From: Nomia melanderi | Lineage: Eukaryota > Arthropoda > Insecta > Hymenoptera > Halictidae | NCBI RefSeq assembly: GCF_051020985.1 | Contig: NW_027475160.1 | Location: forward strand, 558,001-622,000 | Reading direction: 5' to 3' | DNA length: 64,000 nt | In this document: positions 11,369-24,781 of the stretch, piece after piece | Layout: each line of letters begins with the position of its first letter | Position numbering within the stretch: the first letter of the stretch is position 1 | Position numbers and translations under genes: made by a program | Notes under the pieces: generated by a model | Databases searched by the model: none | The model's input: only the letters and a program-made list of their open reading frames with translations | What the model was told of the DNA's origin: nothing

Positions 11369-11851
11369 TTCCAATATATATCTGGTGATATCTCGGGTGC
11401 TATTAGAGATAGCGCAATAAATCAAAGTGCATGGCCTGTAGGAGGCCCTGGCGCATGAATCTGTGCAGTGGGTTCAACCTCGGACCACGAGGGACCGAGA
11501 AAACCATAGACTCATGGGGCTGGACACTCAGGGTCAGGGGAAAATCCAATATATATCTAGTGATATCTCGGGTGCTATTACAGATAGCGCAATAAATCAA
11601 ACTGAATTATCTGCAGGGCGCCCTGGCGCATGAATATGTGCAGCGGGAACGACCTCCGACCACCAGGGGCCGAGAAAACCACCGTCTCATGGGGTCGGAC
11701 TGTCAGGGTCAGGGAAAAATCCAATATATATCTGGTGATATCTCGGGTGCTGTTAGAGATAGCGCAATAAATCAAAGTGCATTGTCTGTAGGAGGCACTG
11801 GCGAATTAATCGGTGCAGCAGGAACGACCTCGGACCACCAGGAGCCGAGAA

Positions 11852-11897
11852 AATTACAGATATTCGGAATCCGTCACCCAAGGTCATGTAAAAATCC
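11852..11897 (+). repeat. 46-bp variant box 6
   Basis: Lies 13 monomers after box 5. It is preceded by GGCGAATTAATCGG and followed by CAGCATATATCTAG. Confidence 0.9.
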
Positions 11898-12781
11898 AGC
11901 ATATATCTAGTGATATCTCGGGTGCTATTACAGATAGCGCAATAAACCAAAGTGAATTGTCTGCAGGAAGCTCTGGCACATGAATCTGTTCAGCGGGATC
12001 GACCTCGGACCACGAGGGACCGAGAAAACCACCATCTCATGGGGTCGGACACTCAGGGTCAGGGAAAAATCCAATATATATCTGGTGATATCTCGAGTGC
12101 TATTAGAGATAGCGCAATAAACCAAAGTGAATTATCTGCAGGAGGCCCTGGCGCAGGAATCTGTGCAGCGGGAACGACCTCGGACCACCAGGGGCCGAGA
12201 AAACCACCGTCTCATGGGGTCGGACTGTCAGGGTCAGGGAAAAATCCAATATATATCTGGTGATATCTCGGGTGCTATTACAGATAGCGCAATAAACCAA
12301 AGTGCATTGTATGCAGGAGGCCCTGGCGCATGAATCTATGCAGCGGGAACGACCTCGGACCACCAGGGGCCGAGAAAACCACCGTCTCATGGGGCCGGAC
12401 ACTCAGGGTCAGGGAAAAATCCAATATATATCTCTTGATATGTCGGGTGCTATTAGAGATAGCGCAATAAATCAAAGTGAATTGTCTGTAGGAGGCCCTG
12501 GCGCATGAATCCGTGCAGCGGGATCGACCTCGGACCACCAGGGGCCGAGAAAATCACCGTCTCATTGGGCCGGACACTCAGTGTCAGAGGAAAATCCAAT
12601 ATATAACTGGTGATATCTCCGGTGCTATTAGAGATAGCGCAACACATCAAAGTGAATTATCTGCAGGGCGCCCTGGCGCATGAATATGTGCAGCGGGAAC
12701 GACCTCGGACCACCAGGGGCCGAGAAAATCACCGTCTCATTGGGCCGGACACTCAGGGTCAGAGGAAAATCCAATATATAA
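11863..12781 (+). repeat. 56-monomer-spaced duplicate, copy b
   Basis: Partner of 2,062-2,980, separated from it by the pair of 15-monomer units. Its presence on the far side of those units suggests they were amplified inside an older duplicated region. The order of events is inference. Confidence 0.65.
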
Positions 12782-13554
12782 CTGGTGATATTTCCGGTGC
12801 TATTAGAGATAGCGCAACACATCAAAGTGAATTATCTGCAGGGCGCCCTGGCGCATGAATATGTGCAGCGGGAACGACCTCGGACCACCAGGGGCCGAGA
12901 AAACCACCGTCTCATGGGGCCGGACACTCAGGGTCAGAGGAAAATACAATATATAACTGGTGATATCTCCGGTGCTATTAGAGATAGCGCAACACATCAA
13001 AGTGAATTATCTGCAGGGCGCCCTGGCGCATGAATCTGTGCAGCGGGAACGACCACAGACCACCAGGGGCCGAGAAAATCACCGTCTCATTGGGCCGGAC
13101 ACTCAGGGTCAGAGGAAAATCCAATATATATATATGGTGATATCTCGGGTGCTATTAGAGATAGCGAAATAATTCAATGTGCATTGTCTGCAGGAAGCAC
13201 CGGCGCATGAATCTGTGCAGCGGGAACGACCGCGGACCACCAGGGGCCGAGAAAATCAAAGTCTCATTGGGCCAGACACTCAGGGTCAGAGGAAAATCCA
13301 ATATATATATGGTGATATCTCGGGTGCTGTTAGAGATAGCGAAATAATTCAAAGTGCATTGTCTTCAGGAGGCACCGGCGCATGAATCTGTGCAGCGGGA
13401 ACGACCTCGGACCACCAGGGGCCGAGAAAACCACCGTCTCATGGGGCCGGACACTCAGGGTCAGGGAAAAATCCAATATATATCTGGTGATATCTCGGGT
13501 GCTATTACAGATAGCGCAATAAATCAAAATGCATTATCTGCAGGAGGCCCTGGC

Positions 13555-14380
13555 TCATGAATCTGTGCAGCGGGATCGACCTCGGACCACGAGGGACCGA
13601 GAAAACCATCGACTGATGGGCCGGACTGTCAGGGTCAAGGAAAAATCCAATATATATATGTTGATATCTCGGGTGCTATTAGAGATAGCGAAATAATTCA
13701 AAGTGCATTGTCTGCAGGAGGCACCGGCGCATGAATCCGTGCAGCGGGATCGACCTCGGACCACCAGGGGCCGAGAAAATCACCGTCTCATTGGGCCGGA
13801 CACTCAGGGTCAGAGGAAAATCCAATATATAACTGGTGATATTTCCGGTGCTATTAGAGATAGCGCAACACATCAAAGTGAATTATCTGCAGGGCGCCCT
13901 GGCGCATGAATATGTGCAGCGGGAACGACCTCGGACCACCAGGGGCCGAGAAAACCACCGTCTCATGGGGCCGGACACTCAGGGTCAGAGGAAAATACAA
14001 TATATAACTGGTGATATCTCCGGTGCTATTAGAGATAGCGCAACACATCAAAGTGAATTATCTGCAGGGCGCCCTGGCGCATGAATCTGTGCAGCGGGAA
14101 CGACCACAGACCACCAGGGGCCGAGAAAATCACCGTCTCATTGGGCCGGACACTCAGGGTCAGAGGAAAATCCAATATATATATATGGTGATATCTCGGG
14201 TGCTATTAGAGATAGCGAAATAATTCAATGTGCATTGTCTGCAGGAAGCACCGGCGCATGAATCTGTGCAGCGGGAACGACCGCGGACCACCAGGGGCCG
14301 AGAAAATCACAGTCTCATGGGGCCGGAATGTCAGGGTCAAGGAAAAATCCAATATATATCTGGTGATATCTCGGGTGCTA
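13555..14380 (+). repeat. 16-monomer-spaced duplicate, copy a
   Basis: This segment matches 16,356-17,181 at an offset of 2,801 bp (16 x 175 + 1). Shared rare variants are ACTGATGGGCCGG (a one-base loss with a C-to-G change), TATATGTTGATATC, GACCACAGACC, CTGCAGGAAGCACC and GGAATGTCAGG. The right edge overlaps the start of the separate 22-monomer duplicate, so one site near 14,341-14,380 served as the boundary of two different events. Confidence 0.85.
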
Positions 14381-15603
14381 TTACAGATAGCTCAATAAAC
14401 CAAAGTGAATTATCTATAGGAGGCCCTGGCGCATGAATCTGTGCAGCGGGAACGACCTCAGACAACCAGGGGCCGAGAAAACCACCGTCTCATGGGGCCG
14501 GACACTCGGGGGCAGGGGATAATCCAATATATATCTGGTGATATCACGGGTGCTATTAGAGATAGCGCAATAAATCAAAGTGAATTATATGCAGGGGGCC
14601 CTGGCGCATGAATCTGTGAAGCGGGAACGACCTCGGACCACCAGGGGCCGAGAAAATCACCGTCTCATGGGTCCGGACTGTCAGTGTCAGGGAAAAATCC
14701 AATATATATCTGGTGGTATCTCGGGTGCTATTACAGATAGCGCAATAAATCGATGTGCATGGTCTGTACGAGGCCCTGGCGCATGAATCTGTGCAGCGGG
14801 ATCGACCTCGGACCACCAGGGGCCGAGAAAACCACAGTCTCATGGGGTCGGACACTCAGGGTGAGGGAAAAATCCAATATATATCTGGTGATATCTCGGG
14901 TGATATTACAGATAGCGCAATAAACCAAAGTGAATTATCTATAGGAGGCCCTGGCGCAGGAATCTGTGCAGCGGGAACGACCTCGGACCTACAGGGGCCG
15001 AGAAAACTACTGTCTCATGGGGCCGGACACTCAGGGTCAGGGGAAAATCCAATATATATCTAGTGATATCTCGGGTGCTATTAGAGATAGCGAAATAATT
15101 CAAAGTGCATTGTCTGCAGGAGGCAACGGCGCATGAATCTGTGCAGCGGGAACGACATCGGACCACGAGGGACCGAGAAAACCATCGGCACATGGGGCCG
15201 GACTGTCAGGGTCGGGGAAAAATCCAATATATATCTGGTGATATCTCGGGTGCTATTAGAGATAGCGCAATAAACAAAAATGAATTATCTGCAGGAGGCC
15301 GTGGCGCATGAATGTGTGCAGCGGGAACGACCTCGGACCACTAGGGGCCGAGAAAACCACCGTCTCATGGGGTCGGACACTCAGGGTGAGGGAAAAATCC
15401 AATATATATCTGGTGATATCTCGGGTGCTATTACAGATAGCGCAATACACCAAAGTGCATTGTCTGCAGGAGGCCCTAGCGCATGAATCTGTGCAGCGGG
15501 AACGACCTCGGACCACCAAGGGCCGAGAAAATCACCGTCTCATGGGGCCGGACTGTCAGGTTCAGGGAAAAATCCAATATATATCTGGTGATATCTCGGG
15601 TGC
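14341..15603 (+). repeat. 22-monomer-spaced duplicate, copy a
   Basis: About 1.26 kb matches 18,191-19,453 at an offset of exactly 3,850 bp (22 x 175). I saw no clear difference within it. Shared rare variants are ACTCGGGGGCAGGGGATAA, TATCACGGG, TTATATGCAGG, GTGAAGCGGG, TCAGTGTCAGG and CTGTGGCGCATGAATGTG-like changes near 15,300. It ends in the AATATATATC region, where copy a turns to the GCGAAATAATTC subtype. Confidence 0.9.
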
Positions 15604-16355
15604 TGTTAGAGATAGCGAAATAATTCAAAGTGCATTGTCTTCAGGAGGCACCGGCGCATGAATCTGTGCAGCGGGAACGACCTCGGACCACCAGGGGCCG
15701 AGAAAACCACCGTCTCATGGGGCCGGACACTCAGGGTCAGAGGAAAATACAATATATAACTGGTGATATCTCCGGTGCTATTAGAGATAGCGCAACACAT
15801 CAAAGTGAATTATCTGCAGGGCGCCCTGGCGCATGAATCTGTGCAGCGGGAACGACCACAGACCACCAGGGGCCGAGAAAATCACCGTCTCATTGGGCCG
15901 GACACTCAGGGTCAGAGGAAAATCCAATATATATATGGTGATATCTCGGGTGCTATTAGAGATAGCGAAATAATTCAATGTGCATTGTCTGCAGGAGGCA
16001 CCGGCGCATGAATCTGTGCAGCGGGAACGACCGCGGACCACCAGGGGCCGAGAAAATCACTGTCTCATTGGGCCAGACACTCAGGGTCAGAGGAAAATCC
16101 AATATATATATGGTGATATCTCGGGTGCTGTTAGAGATAGCGAAATAATTCAAAGTGCATTGTCTTCAGGAGGCACCGGCGCATGAATCTGTGCAGCGGG
16201 AACGACCTCGGACCACCAGGGGCCGAGAAAATCACAGTCTCATGGGGCCGGACTGTCAGGGTCAAGGAAAAATCCAATATATATCTGGTGATATCTCGGG
16301 TGCTATTACAGATAGCGCAATAAATCAAAGGGCATGGTCTGTACGAGGCCCTGGC

Positions 16356-17181
16356 GCATGAATCTGTGCAGCGGGATCGACCTCGGACCACGAGGGACCG
16401 AGAAAACCATCGACTGATGGGCCGGACTGTCAGGGTCAAGGAAAAATCCAATATATATATGTTGATATCTCGGGTGCTATTAGAGATAGCGAAATAATTC
16501 AAAGTGCATTGTCTGCAGGAGGCACCGGCGCATGAATCCGTGCAGCGGGATCGACCTCGGACCACCAGGGGCCGAGAAAATCACCGTCTCATTGGGCCGG
16601 ACACTCAGGGTCAGAGGAAAATCCAATATATAACTGGTGATATTTCCGGTGCTATTAGAGATAGCGCAACACATCAAAGTGAATTATCTGCAGGGCGCCC
16701 TGGCGCATGAATATGTGCAGCGGGAACGACCTCGGACCACCAGGGGCCGAGAAAACCACCGTCTCATGGGGCCGGACACTCAGGGTCAGAGGAAAATACA
16801 ATATATAACTGGTGATATCTCCGGTGCTATTAGAGATAGCGCAACACATCAAAGTGAATTATCTGCAGGGCGCCCTGGCGCATGAATCTGTGCAGCGGGA
16901 ACGACCACAGACCACCAGGGGCCGAGAAAATCACCGTCTCATTGGGCCGGACACTCAGGGTCAGAGGAAAATCCAATATATATATATGGTGATATCTCGG
17001 GTGCTATTAGAGATAGCGAAATAATTCAATGTGCATTGTCTGCAGGAAGCACCGGCGCATGAATCTGTGCAGCGGGAACGACCGCGGACCACCAGGGGCC
17101 GAGAAAATCACAGTCTCATGGGGCCGGAATGTCAGGGTCAAGGAAAAATCCAATATATATCTGGTGATATCTCGGGTGCTA
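16356..17181 (+). repeat. 16-monomer-spaced duplicate, copy b
   Basis: Partner of 13,555-14,380. After its end it continues into a GGGCATGGTCTGTACG monomer, not the CTATAGGAGG monomer that follows copy a. Confidence 0.85.
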
Positions 17182-18190
17182 TTACAGATAGCGCAATAAA
17201 TCAAAGGGCATGGTCTGTACGAGGCCCTGGCGCATGAATCTGTGCAGCGGGATCGACCTCGGACCACGAGGGACCGAGAAAACCATCGACTCATGGGCCG
17301 GACTGTCAGGGTCAAGGAACAATCCAATATATATCTGGTGCTATCTCGGGTGCTATTAGAGATAGCGAAATAATTCAAAGTGTATTGTTTGCAGGAGGCA
17401 CCGGCGCATGAATCTGAGCAGCGGGAACGACCTCGGGCCACCAGGGGCCGAGAAAAGCACCGTCTCATGGGGTCGGACACTCAGGGTCAGGGAAAAATCC
17501 AATATATATCTGGTGATACCTCGGGTGCTATTACAGATAACGCAATAAACCAAAGTGAATTGTCTGCAGGAAGCCCTGGCGCATGAATCTGTTCAGCGGG
17601 ATCGACCTCGGACCACGAGGGACCGAGAAAACCATCGACTCATGGGGCCGGACTGTCAGGGTCAGGGAAAAATCCAATATATATATGGTGATATCTCTGG
17701 TGCTATTACAGATAGCGCAATAAATCAAAGTGCTTTGTCTGCAGGAGGTCCTAGCTCATGAATCTGTGCAGCGGGAACGACCTCGGACCACCAGGGGCCG
17801 AGAAAATCACCGTCTCATGGGGCCGGTCTGTCAGCGTCAGGGAAAATTCCAATATATATCTGGTGATATCTCGGGTGCTATTACAGATAGCGCAATAAAT
17901 CGAAGTGCATGGTCTGTACGAGGCCCTGGCGCATGAATCTGTGCAGCGGGATCGACCTCGGACCACGAGGGACCGAGAAAACCGTCGACACATGGGGCCG
18001 GACTGTCAGGGTCAGGGAAAAATCAAATATATATATGGTGATATCTCTGGTGCTATTAGAGATAGCGCAATAAATCAAAGTGCATTGTCTGTAGGAGGCC
18101 CTGGCGCATGAATCTGTGCAGCGGGATCGACCTCGGACCACCAGGGGCCGAGAAAACCACAGTCTCATGGGGTCGGACACTCAGGGTGAT

Positions 18191-19453
18191 GGAAAAATCC
18201 AATATATATCTGGTGATATCTCGGGTGCTATTACAGATAGCTCAATAAACCAAAGTGAATTATCTATAGGAGGCCCTGGCGCATGAATCTGTGCAGCGGG
18301 AACGACCTCAGACAACCAGGGGCCGAGAAAACCACCGTCTCATGGGGCCGGACACTCGGGGGCAGGGGATAATCCAATATATATCTGGTGATATCACGGG
18401 TGCTATTAGAGATAGCGCAATAAATCAAAGTGAATTATATGCAGGGGGCCCTGGCGCATGAATCTGTGAAGCGGGAACGACCTCGGACCACCAGGGGCCG
18501 AGAAAATCACCGTCTCATGGGTCCGGACTGTCAGTGTCAGGGAAAAATCCAATATATATCTGGTGGTATCTCGGGTGCTATTACAGATAGCGCAATAAAT
18601 CGATGTGCATGGTCTGTACGAGGCCCTGGCGCATGAATCTGTGCAGCGGGATCGACCTCGGACCACCAGGGGCCGAGAAAACCACAGTCTCATGGGGTCG
18701 GACACTCAGGGTGAGGGAAAAATCCAATATATATCTGGTGATATCTCGGGTGATATTACAGATAGCGCAATAAACCAAAGTGAATTATCTATAGGAGGCC
18801 CTGGCGCAGGAATCTGTGCAGCGGGAACGACCTCGGACCTACAGGGGCCGAGAAAACTACTGTCTCATGGGGCCGGACACTCAGGGTCAGGGGAAAATCC
18901 AATATATATCTAGTGATATCTCGGGTGCTATTAGAGATAGCGAAATAATTCAAAGTGCATTGTCTGCAGGAGGCAACGGCGCATGAATCTGTGCAGCGGG
19001 AACGACATCGGACCACGAGGGACCGAGAAAACCATCGGCACATGGGGCCGGACTGTCAGGGTCGGGGAAAAATCCAATATATATCTGGTGATATCTCGGG
19101 TGCTATTAGAGATAGCGCAATAAACAAAAATGAATTATCTGCAGGAGGCCGTGGCGCATGAATGTGTGCAGCGGGAACGACCTCGGACCACTAGGGGCCG
19201 AGAAAACCACCGTCTCATGGGGTCGGACACTCAGGGTGAGGGAAAAATCCAATATATATCTGGTGATATCTCGGGTGCTATTACAGATAGCGCAATACAC
19301 CAAAGTGCATTGTCTGCAGGAGGCCCTAGCGCATGAATCTGTGCAGCGGGAACGACCTCGGACCACCAAGGGCCGAGAAAATCACCGTCTCATGGGGCCG
19401 GACTGTCAGGTTCAGGGAAAAATCCAATATATATCTGGTGATATCTCGGGTGC
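18191..19453 (+). repeat. 22-monomer-spaced duplicate, copy b
   Basis: Partner of 14,341-15,603, at the right end of the left domain. Directly after it come the middle-domain subtypes. Confidence 0.9.
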
Positions 19454-20080
19454 TATTAGAGATAGCGCAATAAATCAAAGTGCATTGTCTGCAGGAGGCC
19501 CTCGCGCATGAATCTGTGCAGCGGGAACGACCTCGGACAACCAGGGGCCGAGAAAACCACCGTCTCATGGGGTCGGACTGTCAGGGTCAGGGAAAAATCC
19601 AATATATATCTGGTGATATCTCGGGTGCAAATTTGAGATAGCGCAATAAACCAAAGTGCATTGTCTGCAGGAGGCCCTGGCGCATGAATCTGTGCAGCGA
19701 GAACGACCTCGGAACACCAGGGGCCGAGAAAACCACGGACACATGGGGCCGGACTGTCAGGGTCGGGGAAAAATCCAATATATATCTGGTGATATCTCGG
19801 GTGCTATTACAGATAGCGCAATAAATCAAAGTGGATTGTCTGTAGGAGGCCCTGGCGCATGAATCTGTGCAGCGGGATCGACCTCGGACCACCAGGGGCC
19901 GAGAAAACTTCTGTCTCATGGGGCCGGACACTCAGGATCAGGGAAAAATCCAATATATATCTGGTGATATCTCGGGTGCTATTAGAGATAGCGCAATAAA
20001 TCAAAGTGCATTGTCTGTAGGAGGCACTGGCGAATGAATCTGTGCAGCAGGAACGACCTCGGACCACCAGGCGCCGAGAA

Positions 20081-20126
20081 AATTACAGATATTCGGAATC
20101 CGTCACCCAAGGTCATGTAAAAATCC
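20081..20126 (+). repeat. 46-bp variant box 7
   Basis: First box in the middle domain, preceded by CCACCAGGCGCCGAG and GGCGAATGAATC. Confidence 0.9.
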
Positions 20127-20300
20127 AATATATATCTGGTGATATCTCGGGTGCTATTACAGATAGCGCAATAAATCAAAGTGCATTGTTTGTAGGAGGC
20201 CCTGGCGCATGAATCTGTGCAGCGAGAACGACCTCGGACCACCAGGGGCCGAGAAAACCACCGACACATGGGGCCGGACTGTCAGGGTCGGGGAAAAATG

Positions 20301-21175
20301 CAATATATATCTGGTGATATCTCGGGTGCTATTAGAGATAGCGCAATAAACCAAACTGCATTGTCTGCAGGAGGCCCTGGCGCATGAATCTGTGCAGCGA
20401 GAACGACCTCGGACCACCACGGGCCGAGAAAACCACCGACACCTGGGGCCGGACTCTCAGGGTCAGGGGAAAATCCAATATATATATGGTGATATCTCGG
20501 GTGCTATTACAGATAGCGCAATAAATCAAAGTGCATTGTCTGTAGGAAGCCCTGGCGCAGGAATGTGTGCAGCAGGAACAACCTCGGACCACCAGGGGCC
20601 GAGAAAACCACCGACACATGGGGCCGGACTCTCAGGGTCAGGGGAAAATCCAATATATATATGGTGATATCTCGGGTGCTATTACAGATAGCGCAATAAA
20701 TCAAAGTGCATTGTCTGTAGGAGGCCCTGGCGCATGAATCTGTGCAGCGGGATCGACCTCGGACCACCAGGGGCCGAGAAAACTTCTGTCTCATGGGGCC
20801 GGACACTCAGGATCAGGGAAAAATCCAATATATATCTGGTGATATTTCGGGTGCTATTAGAGATAGCGCAATAAATCAAAGTGCATTGTCTGCAGGAGGC
20901 CCTCGCGCATGAATCTGTGCAGCGGGAACGACCTCGGACAACCAGGGGCCGAGAAAACCACCGTCTCATGGGGTCGGACTGTCAGGGTCAGGGAAAAATC
21001 CAATATATATCTGGTGATATTTCGGGTGCTATTAGAGATACCGCAATAAATCAAAGTGCATAGTCTGCAGGAGGCCCTCGCGCATGAATCTGTGCAGCGG
21101 GAACGACCTCGGACAACCAGGGGCCGAGAAAACCACCGTCTCATGGGGTCGGACTGTCAGGGTCAGGGAAAAATC
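20301..21175 (+). repeat. 5-monomer higher-order unit, copy 1
   Basis: This is a tandem unit of exactly 875 bp (5 x 175), repeated immediately downstream. I found only two or three differences, such as GAATGTGTGC against GAATCTGTGC near 20,564 and GGACTCTC against GGACGCTC near 20,626. Upstream of the start, the copies differ at AAAAATGC against AAAAATCC, which places the junction at the A/T-rich block. Confidence 0.92.
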
Positions 21176-22050
21176 CAATATATATCTGGTGATATCTCGG
21201 GTGCTATTAGAGATAGCGCAATAAACCAAACTGCATTGTCTGCAGGAGGCCCTGGCGCATGAATCTGTGCAGCGAGAACGACCTCGGACCACCACGGGCC
21301 GAGAAAACCACCGACACCTGGGGCCGGACTCTCAGGGTCAGGGGAAAATCCAATATATATATGGTGATATCTCGGGTGCTATTACAGATAGCGCAATAAA
21401 TCAAAGTGCATTGTCTGTAGGAAGCCCTGGCGCAGGAATCTGTGCAGCAGGAACAACCTCGGACCACCAGGGGCCGAGAAAACCACCGACACATGGGGCC
21501 GGACGCTCAGGGTCAGGGGAAAATCCAATATATATATGGTGATATCTCGGGTGCTATTACAGATAGCGCAATAAATCAAAGTGCATTGTCTGTAGGAGGC
21601 CCTGGCGCATGAATCTGTGCAGCGGGATCGACCTCGGACCACCAGGGGCCGAGAAAACTTCTGTCTCATGGGGCCGGACACTCAGGATCAGGGAAAAATC
21701 CAATATATATCTGGTGATATTTCGGGTGCTATTAGAGATAGCGCAATAAATCAAAGTGCATTGTCTGCAGGAGGCCCTCGCGCATGAATCTGTGCAGCGG
21801 GAACGACCTCGGACAACCAGGGGCCGAGAAAACCACCGTCTCATGGGGTCGGACTGTCAGGGTCAGGGAAAAATCCAATATATATCTGGTGATATTTCGG
21901 GTGCTATTAGAGATACCGCAATAAATCAAAGTGCATAGTCTGCAGGAGGCCCTCGCGCATGAATCTGTGCAGCGGGAACGACCTCGGACAACCAGGGGCC
22001 GAGAAAACCACCGTCTCATGGGGTCGGACTGTCAGGGTCAGGGAAAAATC
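21176..22050 (+). repeat. 5-monomer higher-order unit, copy 2
   Basis: Direct tandem partner of 20,301-21,175. A third, shortened relative follows at about 22,415-22,850: monomers equivalent to the first and third of the unit are joined and one is missing. Confidence 0.92.
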
Positions 22051-23055
22051 CAATATATATCTGGTGATATCTCGGGTGCTATTACAGATAGCTCAATAAA
22101 TCAAAGTGCATTGTCTGTAGGAGTCCCTGGCGCATGAATCTGTGCAGCGGGAACGACCTCGGACCACCAAGGGCCGAGAAAATCACCGTCTGAAGGGGCC
22201 GGACTGTCAGGTTCAGGGAAAAATCCAATATATATCTGGTGATATCTCGGGTGCTATTAGAGATACCGCAATAAATCAAAGTGCATTGTCTGCAGGAGGC
22301 CCTCGCGCATGAATCTGTGCAGCGGGAATGACCTCGGACAACCAGGGGCCGAGAAAATCACCGTCTCATGGGGCCGGACTGTCAGGGTCAGGGAAAAATG
22401 CAATATTTATCTGGTGATATCTCGGGTGCTATTAGAGATAGCGCAATAAACCAAAGTGCATTGTCTGCAGGAGGCCCTGGCGCATGAATCTGTGCAGAGA
22501 GAACGACCTCGGACCACCACGTGCCGAGAAAACCACCCACACATGGGGCCGGACTCTCAGGGTCAGGGGAAAATCCAATATATATATGGTGATATCTCGG
22601 GTGCTATTACAGATAGCGCAATAAATCAAAGTGCATTGTCTGTAGGAGGCCCTGGCGCATGAATCTGTGCAGCGGGATCGACCTCGGACCACCAGGGGCC
22701 GAGAAAACTTCTGTCTCATGGGGCCGGACACTCAGGATCAGGGAAAAATCCAATATATATCTGGTGATATTTCGGGTGCTATTAGAGATAGCGCAATAAA
22801 TCAAAGTGCATTGTCTGCAGGAGGCCCTCGCGCATGAATCTGTGCAGCGGGAACGACCTCGGACCACCAAGGGCCGAGAAAATCACCGTCTCATGGGGCC
22901 GGACCCTCAGGGTCAGGGAAGAATCCAATATATATCTGGTGATATCTCGGGTGCTATTACAGATAGCGCAATAAATCAAAGTGCATTGTCTGTAGGAGGC
23001 ACTGGCGAATGAATCTGTGCAGCAGGAACGACCTCGGACCACTAGGCGCCGAGAA

Positions 23056-23101
23056 AATTACAGATATTCGGAATCCGTCACCCAAGGTCATGTAAAAATC
23101 C
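23056..23101 (+). repeat. 46-bp variant box 8
   Basis: Lies 2,975 bp (17 monomers) after box 7, with CACTAGGCGCCGAG upstream. Confidence 0.9.
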
Positions 23102-24268
23102 AATATATATCTGGTGGTATCTCGGGTGCCATTACAGATAGCGCAATAAATCAAAGTGCATTGTCAGCAGGAGGCCCTGGCGCATGAATCTGTGCAGCGA
23201 GAACGACCTCGGACCACCAGGGGCCGAGAAAACCAGCGACACATGGGGTCGGACTGTCAGGGTGAGCGAAAAATCCAATATATATCTGGTGATATCTCGG
23301 GTGCTATTAGAGATAGCGCAATAAATCAAAGTGCATTGTCTGCAGGAGGCCCTCGCGCATGAATCTGTGCAGCGAGAACGACCTCGGACCACGAGGGGCC
23401 GATAAAACCACCGACACATGGGGCCGGACTCTCAGGGTCGGGGAAAAATGCAATATATATCTGGTGATATCTCGGGTGCTATTACAGATAGCGCCATAAA
23501 TCAAAGTGGATTGTCTGTAGGAGGCCCTGGCGCATGAATCTGTGCAGCGGGATCGACCTCGGACCACGAGGGGCCGAGAAAATCACCGTCTCATGGGGCC
23601 GGACTGTCAGGGCCAGGGAAAAATACAATATATATCTGGTGATATCTCGGGTGCTATTAGAGATAGCGCAATAAACCAAAGTGCATTGTCTGCAGGAGGC
23701 CCTGGCGCATGAATCTGTGCAGCGGGATCGACCTGGGACCACCAGGGACCGAGAAAATCACCGTCTCATGGGGCCGGACTGTCAGGGTCAGGGGAAAATC
23801 CAATATATATATGGTGATATCTCGGGTGCTATTACAGATAGCGCAATAAATCAAAGTGCATTGTCTGTAGGAAGCCCTGGCGCAGGAATCTGTGCAGCAG
23901 GAACAACCTCGGACCACCAGGGGCCGAGAAAACCACCGTCTCATGGGGTCGGACTGTCAGGGTCAGGGAAAAATCCAATATATATCTGGTGATATCTCGG
24001 GTGATATTACAGATAGCGCAATAAATCAAAGTGCATTGTCTGTAGGAGGCCCTGGCGCACGAATCTGTGCAGCGGGATCGACCTCGGACCACCAGGGGCC
24101 GAGAAAACTTCTGTCTCATGGGGCCGGACTCTCAGGATCAGGGAAAAATCCAATATATATCTGGTGATATTTCGGGTGCTATTAGAGATAGCGCAATAAA
24201 TCAAAGTGCATTGTCTGCATGAGGCCCACGCGCATGAATCTGTGGAGCGGGAACGACCTCGGACAACC

Positions 24269-24275
24269 AGGGTCC
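24269..24275 (+). other. 24-bp deletion junction inside a monomer
   Basis: The sequence reads GACAACCAGGGTCCGGACTG, so the stretch that normally holds CCGAGAAAACCACCGTCTC and CATGG is gone. This is the largest single departure from the 175-bp period, and it shifts the phase of everything downstream by 24 bp. G-rich flanks on both sides would allow microhomology joining. Confidence 0.85.
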
Positions 24276-24781
24276 GGACTGTCAGGGTCAGGGAAAAATA
24301 CAATATATATCTGGTGATATCTCGGGTGCAAATTAGAGATAGCGCAATAAACCAAAGTGCATTGTCTGCAGGAGGCCCTGGCGCATGAATCTGTGCAGCG
24401 AGAACGACCTCGGAACACCAGGGGCCGAGAAAACCACGGACACATGGGGCCGGACTGTCAGGGTCGGGGAAAAATCCAATATATATCTGGTGATATCTCG
24501 GGTGCTATTACAGATAGCGCAATAAATCAAAGTGGATTGTCTGTAGGAGGCCCTGGCGCATGAATCTGTGCAGCGGGATCGACCTCGGACCACCAGGGGC
24601 CGAGAAAATCACCGTCTCATGGGGCCGGACAGTCAGGATCAGGGACAAATCCAATATATATCTGGTGATATCTCGGGTGCTATTAGAGATAGTGCAATAT
24701 ATCAAAGTGCATTGTCTGTAGGAGGCACTGCCGAATGAATCTGTGCAGCAGGAACGACCTCGGACCACCAGGCGCCGAGAA

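Larger units (their letters stand above)
11369..13554 (+). repeat. Left-domain monomers between duplicated blocks
   Basis: These are ordinary monomers, including one variant box (11,852), the second copy of the 2.06-2.98 kb block, three adjacent ACACATC monomers (12.6-13.1 kb) and two GCGAAATAATTC monomers. Nothing other than satellite is present. Confidence 0.8.
1..19453 (+). repeat. Left domain of the satellite array
   Basis: This domain is defined by two monomer subtypes that are common here and rare elsewhere. One reads GCGAAATAATTC in place of GCGCAATAAATC (for example near 1,260, 3,887, 4,588, 8,268, 13,164, 15,614 and 17,364). The other reads TCCGGTGCTATTAG, then ACACATC and GGGCGCC (clusters at 2.8, 5.1, 7.7, 10.3, 12.6, 13.8, 15.8 and 16.6 kb). 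The domain contains several recent block duplications of 5, 15, 16 and 22 monomers, listed separately. No gene or other element interrupts it. The right edge is placed where the 22-monomer duplication ends and middle-domain variants begin. Confidence 0.75.
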
